The position numbers and the translations under genes are program-made. A DNA stretch of 6,808 bases from Candidatus Pacearchaeota archaeon (GTDB lineage Archaea > Nanobdellota > Nanobdellia > Pacearchaeales > GW2011-AR1), in contig JACOYM010000055.1 of NCBI GenBank assembly GCA_016181905.1, positions 1-6,808 of the forward strand. The letters run 5' to 3'. The stretch's first letter is position 1; every line of letters starts with the position of its first letter. Below the pieces are notes generated by a model. It had not been told where the DNA came from. It did no database searches and worked only from the letters and a program-made list of their open reading frames with translations. Shown one piece after another: positions 1-4,326 of the stretch.

Positions 1-100
1 TCTGTCTAGGAAGATATGAGCTTATGACAAAAATGCCAATCAGCTGAGTAATCAAGAACATGCCCAGCAGGATTATTGTTATGCTTGTTTTATGCTTCAT
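1..100 (-). CDS. N-terminus of a multi-pass membrane protein, possibly presenilin/SPP-like (partial)
   Basis: The reading frame opens at an ATG (bases 98-100) and stays open for 33 codons to the window edge, so only the N-terminus is visible. It starts MKHKTSITIILLG and continues as one hydrophobic stretch (about residues 7-28, rich in I, L, F and V), preceded by Lys/His residues. This fits a first transmembrane helix or signal anchor with the N-terminus in the cytoplasm. The start is well supported because it overlaps the stop of the upstream metalloprotease gene in an ATGA arrangement, a hallmark of translational coupling. The pattern of a basic start, hydrophobic run, internal Gln and Ser-Tyr end reminds me of N-termini of archaeal presenilin-like (A22) aspartic proteases. 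That is inference from memory and cannot be tested here, because the catalytic YD and GxGD motifs would lie outside the window. It could be another polytopic protein. Confidence 0.6.
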   Translation of the reverse strand, partial: MKHKTSITIILLGMFLITQLIGIFVISSYLPRQ

Positions 101-552
101 CTTTTATTATTTTCCTTAATATAACCTTTAATTTCTTTTTCAGATAATGGATAGTCTATTCCTCTTTTTAAATTATCTTTCCTGGCATCAAGAGCCAGCT
201 TTCCATATCCTTTTTTTATCATTAGCATATTTGCTTCCCTTTCCAAATCTTTTCTATAAGGCTTGGAAAATAAATAAATTATAAAATTCAAATTTGTCCT
301 GATAACGCCCCATTTTAAGAATATCTCTAAATGGCATAATTCATGAATCAAAACTCTTTTTGTGATTTTTTTAGGCAAACCTCTAAGTTTATAGCTCATT
401 AGGATTCTTAGCCCCCAAGGAAAATAGCTTACATGGGCTCTCCAAGGCGCGTCTTTTTCTTTAAGATAAATTTTCTTATCTTTCAGTCTAGGAAAAGATT
501 TCTTTATTAGCCTGCCCAATATTTTCTCATAACCCCTTAAATAGCTATTCAT
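97..552 (-). CDS. Small putative zinc metalloprotease (HELCH motif)
   Basis: This 151-residue protein carries a zincin motif HELCH at residues 70-74, where H70 and H74 would bind zinc and E71 would be the general base. A second acidic segment, LEREANMLMIKKGYG (about 103-117), follows; E106, or less likely E104, is a plausible third zinc ligand as in gluzincins. The N-terminal 60 residues are basic. Residues 86-95 are hydrophobic but too short and isolated to call a membrane span with confidence. I see no signal peptide, so a cytoplasmic or membrane-peripheral protein is likely. The general plan recalls SprT-like or M48-like minimal peptidases, but the family cannot be named from sequence alone and no substrate is evident. 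It starts 14 bases after the aCPSF1 stop, with a purine-rich AGAGAG just upstream of the ATG. Its TGA overlaps the start of the next membrane protein gene, so the three probably share a transcript. Confidence 0.75.
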   Translation of the reverse strand: MNSYLRGYEKILGRLIKKSFPRLKDKKIYLKEKDAPWRAHVSYFPWGLRILMSYKLRGLPKKITKRVLIHELCHLEIFLKWGVIRTNLNFIIYLFSKPYRKDLEREANMLMIKKGYGKLALDARKDNLKRGIDYPLSEKEIKGYIKENNKR

Positions 553-566
553 TTCTCTCTTTTGCT

Positions 567-2453
567 TTATCTCAGCCTAACCGTCTCAAGATTTTTCGGA
601 ACATTGGTTTCAATCCTGTTCAGCTTGTATATTGTTGATGCCAAGTCAAGGCATTTATTCACCTCTCCATGATTTATTATAACCTTCTTTGGCCGAGGCT
701 GGCAGTTGTTTATGAATGCAAGCAGCTGGTTTCTTCCGCTATGAGCTGTCAGCCCGTCTATTGTATTGATTTCCATATTCACCTTCACAAGCTCCTCTTT
801 CCCGTCATTTTCCATCTTAAAATCCTTGACCCCTTCCTGCACCTGCCTTCCCAAGCTTCCCACGCCTTGATAACACACAAATATCAGGCTGTTCTTTTTA
901 TTGCCTGCAAATTCCCTGAAATATTCTACAGAGGCGCCTCCTACAAGCATGCCGGATGTTGCAAGGACAATGCAAGGACCGCCTTCAAAAACCTCTTTTC
1001 TTTCTTTAGCAGAGCCTATTCTCTTGAATGTATCTGATAAAAAGGGGTTATTGTCCTGGAATATCATGTTTCTTATAGAGCTGCTAAGGAAATCAGGGTA
1101 TGCTGTGTGGATTGCGTTAATGTCCCATATCATGCCATCAATATAAACAGGTATTTTGTCAAGCTTTCCCCTCTTAATGGCATCCTCAATTATCAGCATG
1201 GATTCCTGCGCCCTTCCCAGCCCCAATTCCGGAATCAGAATCTTGCCCTTTCTCTCTATTGTTTTTTTGATTATTTCTATCATCATATCCTCAGACTCCT
1301 GCCTTGGGGGCAAAACATCATCCCTCCCGCCATAAGTTGATTCTATTATAAGTGTCTCAATCCTTGGAAAGTTTGCAATTGCAGCGTCAAGAAGCCTTGT
1401 CCTTCCATATTTCATATCAGCTGAATAAACCAGGTTGTGCAGGCCATTCCCTATATTCAGATGCACCATTGATGCTCCTAAGGCATGGCCTGAGTTGTAT
1501 AATGTAAGCCTGACATCTGGCGTTATGTCTGTAACCTCATTATAGTCAAGGCAGATGCTGTGCTTTACCATCTCTTTTATATCAGTTGAGCTGAATAGGG
1601 GGGTTGCTGCCTGTTTGTATGCCACCCCAATAAAATCCAGTGCCAGCAATGATGTAATGTCCCTTGTAGGGGCGGTCATATAGCACGGCCCTTTATAGCC
1701 CATCTTATAGAGATAAGGCACAACGCCGCCATGGTCAAGATGCGCGTGGCTGATAATGATAGCATCTATGGAGTTTATATCAAACTCTGAAATATCAAAA
1801 TATGGAAACTTCTCCTTGTCAGATGCTGCAACATTTATGCCGCAATCACGCAAAATCTTTGATTCAGGCGTCTGCAGCAGCAGGCAGCTTCTCCCTACCT
1901 GCCTTCCGCTTCCAAGGAATGTTACTCTTACCCATTCATCCATCTTTTCAGGATTCCACTCCTTGTAAATCTTCTTTCCGATGGAATTAAGAAATTTTCT
2001 TCTGTAGTTATTGTTAAGATATAATACGCTTCTTATGTTCTCTGTTATCTGGCTTGGGATTGCCGGGCTTCTCTGGACTTGAGGAGTCCATAATGTTTTC
2101 TGCTTAATCTCCTGCAGTATGCTTCCCTGCTTTCCTATGACCATTCCAGGCTTTTTTGCTTCAATAACAACAATGCTTCTCTGCGCATCAAATATAATAT
2201 TCTTCAGCTCTGCGTCTTTTGGGACAATCTTCTGTATGCTCTTTTCAGTTTCTTCCTGTTTTGTCAGAATCTTCTCGTCTGCCCTCAGCTCTATCCTTTT
2301 CTTTATCTTATTGACAATCTCTTTTATCTTTGCCTCTCCCTCCCTGAAGAAATCCCTGTCATTTGTGTATAGAACTATGTTTGCGCCCTCAAAGCCCGCG
2401 TCGCTTATCACTTTAGGCAGTTCGCTTGTTATGCTTTTAAGAATGTCTGTCAT
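567..2453 (-). CDS. KH-domain/beta-CASP ribonuclease aCPSF1 (archaeal CPSF73 homologue)
   Basis: At 628 residues this matches the usual size of archaeal aCPSF1, an endo/5'-3' exoribonuclease that cuts at U-rich 3' ends and serves as a general transcription termination factor in methanogens. Two N-terminal KH-type modules cover about residues 1-145; the second has the GxxG loop G107-K-Q-G110. The metallo-beta-lactamase core follows: FLGSGRQVGRS (about 179-189), D203, motif 2 H236-A-H238-L-D240-H241, motif 3 H323 and motif 4 D346. The beta-CASP cap has motif A E371-S-T-Y-G, motif B H571 in TAHSGR and motif C H595 in INHGE. All catalytic and metal-binding residues are present, so the enzyme should be active. 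The start MTDILKSITSELP agrees with family N-termini. It lies downstream of the proteasome beta gene on the same strand, an arrangement also seen in euryarchaea. The 265-base gap before it holds candidate promoters and a duplicated palindromic repeat. Confidence 0.97.
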   Translation of the reverse strand: MTDILKSITSELPKVISDAGFEGANIVLYTNDRDFFREGEAKIKEIVNKIKKRIELRADEKILTKQEETEKSIQKIVPKDAELKNIIFDAQRSIVVIEAKKPGMVIGKQGSILQEIKQKTLWTPQVQRSPAIPSQITENIRSVLYLNNNYRRKFLNSIGKKIYKEWNPEKMDEWVRVTFLGSGRQVGRSCLLLQTPESKILRDCGINVAASDKEKFPYFDISEFDINSIDAIIISHAHLDHGGVVPYLYKMGYKGPCYMTAPTRDITSLLALDFIGVAYKQAATPLFSSTDIKEMVKHSICLDYNEVTDITPDVRLTLYNSGHALGASMVHLNIGNGLHNLVYSADMKYGRTRLLDAAIANFPRIETLIIESTYGGRDDVLPPRQESEDMMIEIIKKTIERKGKILIPELGLGRAQESMLIIEDAIKRGKLDKIPVYIDGMIWDINAIHTAYPDFLSSSIRNMIFQDNNPFLSDTFKRIGSAKERKEVFEGGPCIVLATSGMLVGGASVEYFREFAGNKKNSLIFVCYQGVGSLGRQVQEGVKDFKMENDGKEELVKVNMEINTIDGLTAHSGRNQLLAFINNCQPRPKKVIINHGEVNKCLDLASTIYKLNRIETNVPKNLETVRLR

Positions 2454-2454
2454 T

Positions 2455-2505
2455 TTAATAAATCATCAGATTTTTAAAATACTGAAAATTGTTAAATTTT
2501 CTCAT
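2455..2505 (-). other. Candidate 16-codon upstream reading frame in the aCPSF1 leader
   Basis: An ATG inside the proximal repeat opens a frame reading MRKFNNFQYFKNLMIY. Its TAA stop (2455-2457) is followed by a single A and then the aCPSF1 ATG. If transcription starts at the distal TATA-like element near 2546, this frame would lie within the leader and could couple translation to aCPSF1. No convincing Shine-Dalgarno precedes it, and a random AT-rich leader can produce such a frame, so coding is unproven. Confidence 0.25.
2471..2480 (-). promoter_or_regulatory. Candidate proximal TATA-like element for aCPSF1
   Basis: On the minus strand this reads ATTTTAAAAA, centred about 22 bases before the aCPSF1 ATG. 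That spacing would give a leaderless or nearly leaderless transcript, which is common in archaea. It competes with the distal candidate at 2542-2549. Low sequence complexity makes either call uncertain. Confidence 0.3.
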
Positions 2506-2509
2506 GTTT
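2484..2509 (-). repeat. 26-bp palindromic direct repeat, proximal copy
   Basis: This 26-base unit recurs exactly at 2571-2596, 87 bases further upstream of aCPSF1. Its first 18 plus-strand bases are an inverted repeat, arms GAAAATT and AATTTTC (7 bp) around a GTTA spacer, followed by CTCATGTTT. The unit could be a repeated operator or an RNA hairpin. On the minus strand both copies contain ATG followed by codons for RKFNNF. This copy lies 31-56 bases before the aCPSF1 start. Confidence 0.85.
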
Positions 2510-2541
2510 TTGTCAGATTTATTTTACTTATCTATATTCTT

Positions 2542-2549
2542 TTTTATAA
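2542..2549 (-). promoter_or_regulatory. Candidate distal TATA box for aCPSF1
   Basis: The minus strand reads TTATAAAA within GATATATTATAAAAAAG. A start about 25 bases downstream (near 2520) would give a leader of about 65 bases containing the proximal repeat and the 16-codon frame. The distal repeat copy would then sit just upstream of the promoter. No clear BRE is visible. Confidence 0.35.
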
Positions 2550-2570
2550 TATATCCTGTTTATTTTTGCA

Positions 2571-2596
2571 GAAAATTGTTAAATTTTCTCATGTTT
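2571..2596 (-). repeat. 26-bp palindromic direct repeat, distal copy
   Basis: Exact copy of the unit at 2484-2509, with the same GAAAATT/AATTTTC inverted repeat. On the minus strand it opens a 10-codon frame, MRKFNNFLQK, closing at 2560. Similarity extends weakly past the exact core: TCAGA lies 3-7 bases beyond the core of each copy on the plus strand, with a small length difference between copies. This suggests an older, longer duplication. Confidence 0.85.
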
Positions 2597-2650
2597 GTGC
2601 TTTCAGAATCTAAATATTTTTATGTCAGAAAATATTATATTAATACTGAA

Positions 2651-2664
2651 TGATAATATTATCA
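2651..2664. repeat. 14-bp perfect palindrome downstream of the proteasome beta gene
   Basis: TGATAATATTATCA is a perfect dyad 55 bases beyond the proteasome beta stop. It could be a weak hairpin in the 3' untranslated region or a protein-binding site upstream of the aCPSF1 promoter. It is AT-rich and has no U-run suggesting a terminator. Confidence 0.4.
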
Positions 2665-2718
2665 GCCATATAATGCATAATCCTGTATATTTCAATTATT
2701 CCTGTCCTTCATTGTAAT

Positions 2719-3387
2719 CTATTTCTTCTCTTCTCTGTATAATGGCTCTATTTTCTGCCTTACAACGTGATTTATGCCTTCTTTTGTTATTGTGAAAACA
2801 TCTATTCCAAACCCGCTTCCTGTATCCCTTTGCGTTGAGGATTTTAAAGCCTCTATGGCAAGGTTTACTCCTTCTTTGACTGTTATATCTTTCTTGTAAC
2901 TCCTTTCCATCAATCCGAGAATATACGGCATGCCGCTTCCGAAGCTGGCATCATACTCTTTAACTTCATAAATCCCGCCGGCAGGGTCTACAGAAAAGAG
3001 TTTTGTCTCTCCATTCTCATCCAATCCGCCAATAAGCGTTCCTACTATGCTTATAATAGTTGAGAACTGCCTTATGTTCCTGAATGTTAGCATTGCAAAA
3101 AGGTTTGCTGCCTCTTTTATGCTTGGCCTTGACTTGCTTCTTAATTCTTTCAGCCTTAATTCTGCCGCTACAATTTTGTTTAAAAGCTGGGCATCTGAAA
3201 CCCCTCCAGTATAACTAGCCACTAAGTAAGTATTAATTTTAAATAATTTCTGGTAATTCTTGTCCATTATTATTGACTGGCCGCCTGTAACCTGCCTGTC
3301 GCCAGCCATGACAATCCCATCTTTGCACACTATCCCAAGTATGCTTGTTCCTGTCTTTAGAACGCTATTTTTCAATTCCTCATCCAT
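2719..3387 (-). CDS. psmB: 20S proteasome beta subunit
   Basis: This is the N-terminal-threonine hydrolase that forms the inner catalytic rings of the archaeal 20S proteasome. From the chosen start MDEELKNSVLKTG the protein has 222 residues. A 13-residue propeptide ends in Gly, and the predicted nucleophile is Thr14 in GTSILG (Thr1 of the mature enzyme). Counting from the mature Thr1, the catalytic set is complete: D17 in GDRQ, the active-site Lys (family K33) in YQKLF shifted by one inserted residue, S138 in FGSGMPY, and D175/S178 in QRDTGSG. The family Ala before Gly47 appears to be Thr (YTGGVSDAQ). An in-frame ATG 42 bases upstream (3427-3429) would extend the propeptide to 27 residues. 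I prefer 3387 because archaeal beta propeptides are usually short and the upstream ATG lies only about 14 bases from a TATA box. No alpha subunit is visible here. aCPSF1 follows on the same strand. Confidence 0.95.
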   Translation of the reverse strand: MDEELKNSVLKTGTSILGIVCKDGIVMAGDRQVTGGQSIIMDKNYQKLFKINTYLVASYTGGVSDAQLLNKIVAAELRLKELRSKSRPSIKEAANLFAMLTFRNIRQFSTIISIVGTLIGGLDENGETKLFSVDPAGGIYEVKEYDASFGSGMPYILGLMERSYKKDITVKEGVNLAIEALKSSTQRDTGSGFGIDVFTITKEGINHVVRQKIEPLYREEKK

Positions 3388-3439
3388 CTCAATAGAATAA
3401 TAAACTTTTAGAACCTCTAAAAATAGCATGCATAAGAGA

Positions 3440-3447
3440 TTTATAAA
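3440..3447 (-). promoter_or_regulatory. TATA box for the proteasome beta gene
   Basis: TTTATAAA lies in the 48-base gap after the NYN gene, preceded on the minus strand by CAAAAGC as a possible BRE. The expected start about 25 bases downstream (near 3418) falls inside the longer reading frame, giving a leader of about 30 bases before the ATG at 3387. A GAGGT lies near the 5' end of that leader but about 25 bases from the ATG, too far for a normal Shine-Dalgarno. Confidence 0.55.
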
Positions 3448-3477
3448 GCTTTTGGTGAGGCTTTTGCTTGTTAGGAT

Positions 3478-4071
3478 TTATGCAACCTTATTGGTTTCTC
3501 TATAACTGGCTTTAAAATGTTCTGGTGTAATTAATAGATTGTCATCACACGAATTCCATAAATGATTTGACATAGAAAAAGGAGAACCTCTTACAAAATC
3601 ACTATAATAGGCTACTATAATTTTTATCTTGTACTTTTTTCTTATTTCTTGTAATATCGGAACGAAATCAGTATCGCAAATTAATATAATTATTGTTTTT
3701 ATATCATCTTCATTATCCTGTAATGAGAATAAGTCCATTGTTAATAAAGTATCAACTCCTTTTTGATGAAAGTCACCATCATCATCCTTTTGACATCTAC
3801 CTTGTCTAACCTTTAAATCAGGTATAGACGAAATTTTTTTAATCCAGAAATTATGCCTTTTTGTTTTTTCTATGTCATCTAGTTTAGGGTGTGTTGGACT
3901 TTGGTAGGGCGGTGCAATATAAAAAAAAGTTTTCTTACACCATAAACCTTTTTCTTTAGCAAGGGTATTAGCAAATTGCTTTATATCATATTTTAAAGGA
4001 TTTCCTTTCCCAAAATGTTTAGATATTTTTGACAAATATCCACCATCTAAGAATACATATGTATTTTCCAT
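3478..4071 (-). CDS. NYN/LabA-like PIN-fold putative ribonuclease
   Basis: This 197-residue protein shows the acidic landmarks of the NYN branch of PIN-fold nucleases. These are FLDGGYL (D9) on the first strand, HQKGVDTLLTMDLF (D107 and D113) in the middle, and ILICDTDFVPIL (D133 and D135) on the following strand. The last is the usual SGDSDF signature with Cys-Asp replacing Gly-Asp context (CDTD). The acidic cluster would bind Mg2+ for RNA cleavage; the substrate is unknown. Residues 96-100 add an Asp-rich patch (DDDGD). No fused domain, membrane segment or signal peptide is seen. It is clearly richer in A/T than the Rad50 and aCPSF1 genes, which suggests recent arrival or weaker codon selection. 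A GAGATG, close to GAGGTG, lies a few bases before the ATG. It is a solo gene with a structured upstream region, and no adjacent antitoxin-like gene is apparent. Confidence 0.85.
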   Translation of the reverse strand: MENTYVFLDGGYLSKISKHFGKGNPLKYDIKQFANTLAKEKGLWCKKTFFYIAPPYQSPTHPKLDDIEKTKRHNFWIKKISSIPDLKVRQGRCQKDDDGDFHQKGVDTLLTMDLFSLQDNEDDIKTIIILICDTDFVPILQEIRKKYKIKIIVAYYSDFVRGSPFSMSNHLWNSCDDNLLITPEHFKASYRETNKVA

Positions 4072-4093
4072 AGTACATCTCTTCTGAATTTTT

Positions 4094-4116
4094 AGTATTA
4101 ATACTTCTATTAGAAG
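4094..4116. repeat. Two abutting palindromes in the NYN leader
   Basis: AGTATTAATACT (4094-4105) is a perfect 12-bp palindrome. It overlaps CTTCT-ATT-AGAAG (4104-4116). They lie 23-45 bases upstream of the NYN start codon, where a regulator or an RNA stem could affect translation. The AT-rich composition raises the chance of coincidence. Confidence 0.4.
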
Positions 4117-4160
4117 AAATATTGGTCATCCAGCATTCCCGTAGGAATACTGGGGTTCAT
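4110..4160 (-). other. Candidate 16-codon small reading frame upstream of the NYN gene
   Basis: An ATG at 4158-4160 reads MNPSIPTGMLDDQYFF and stops with TAA at 4110-4112. It lies about 30 bases after a TATA-like element, as expected for a nearly leaderless transcript, and it spans the tetraloop hairpin. The codons may simply be the translation of the hairpin repeat, so it may not be a gene. Confidence 0.2.
4130..4153 (-). repeat. 10-bp hairpin with C(UACG)G tetraloop; REP-like element
   Basis: On the minus strand the arms CCAGTATTCC and GGAATGCTGG pair over all 10 positions (one U-G wobble) around a TACG loop. In RNA this is a cUACGg loop, of the exceptionally stable UNCG class. It lies about 60 bases before the NYN start. 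It may be a leader structure, a transcript-stabilising element, or one copy of a dispersed palindromic repeat. It is not followed by a U-run on the minus strand, so it is a poor intrinsic terminator. Confidence 0.8.
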
Positions 4161-4186
4161 CTTATTGTTATTAATATTAGCACCTT

Positions 4187-4194
4187 TTTAAATA
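4187..4194 (-). promoter_or_regulatory. Candidate TATA box for the NYN gene
   Basis: The minus strand reads GAAATATTTAAAAAGG: a purine/A-rich BRE-like GAAA followed by TATTTAAA. The expected start near 4165 would give a leader of about 95 bases carrying the UACG hairpin. Other TATA-like strings near 4246 and 4264 are alternatives. Confidence 0.4.
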
Positions 4195-4205
4195 TTTCTA
4201 TATTG

Positions 4206-4227
4206 AAGTTGTATAAAAAAACAACTT
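4206..4227 (-). terminator. AT-rich inverted repeat with U7 tract, possible 3' end of the rad50 transcript
   Basis: The arms AAGTTGT and ACAACTT (7 bp) enclose an 8-base spacer. Seen on the minus strand, seven consecutive T (4221-4215) lie mostly in the loop, about 106 bases after the Rad50 stop codon. Archaeal termination often occurs at U-tracts like this, the class of site that aCPSF1 acts on. Five T also follow the downstream arm on the plus strand, but no plus-strand gene is known here. Confidence 0.35.
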
Positions 4228-4232
4228 TTTCG

Positions 4233-4257
4233 TTCGGTAAAATTATTTTATACCGAA
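4233..4257 (-). promoter_or_regulatory. Inverted repeat enclosing a TATA-like element
   Basis: The arms TTCGGTA and TACCGAA (7 bp, exact) flank an 11-base AT spacer. On the minus strand the site contains TATAAAAT, so it could be an operator overlaying a promoter, with a start near 4220. The G+C content of the arms stands out from the AT-rich surroundings. It could also be an RNA hairpin in the rad50 3' region. Confidence 0.4.
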
Positions 4258-4326
4258 TAACTCTATAAACCTTTGGCTTGATTTGATTAAATTAAGTTTT
4301 ATCACTTCTTAATTTTCTCCAAATCT

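Noticed and set aside
2484..2596. The 26-bp repeat pair as a minimal CRISPR array
   Set aside because: Only two copies, a 61-base AT-rich spacer containing a promoter-like element, and no cas genes nearby.
669..2613. Several plus-strand open frames of 60-164 codons opposite aCPSF1 and its upstream gap
   Set aside because: They lie antisense to a gene with a complete set of family motifs, have biased low-complexity translations, and show no ribosome-binding site or recognisable domain.
2597..2718. Possible tRNA or other standard RNA gene in the gap after the proteasome beta gene
   Set aside because: The stretch is AT-rich with no cloverleaf arms, no TTC-type T-loop and no GC-rich island of the kind that marks RNA genes in AT-rich genomes.
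4130..4153. The UACG hairpin as an intrinsic terminator for rad50
   Set aside because: No U-run follows it on the minus strand, and archaeal termination relies on U-tracts rather than GC hairpins.
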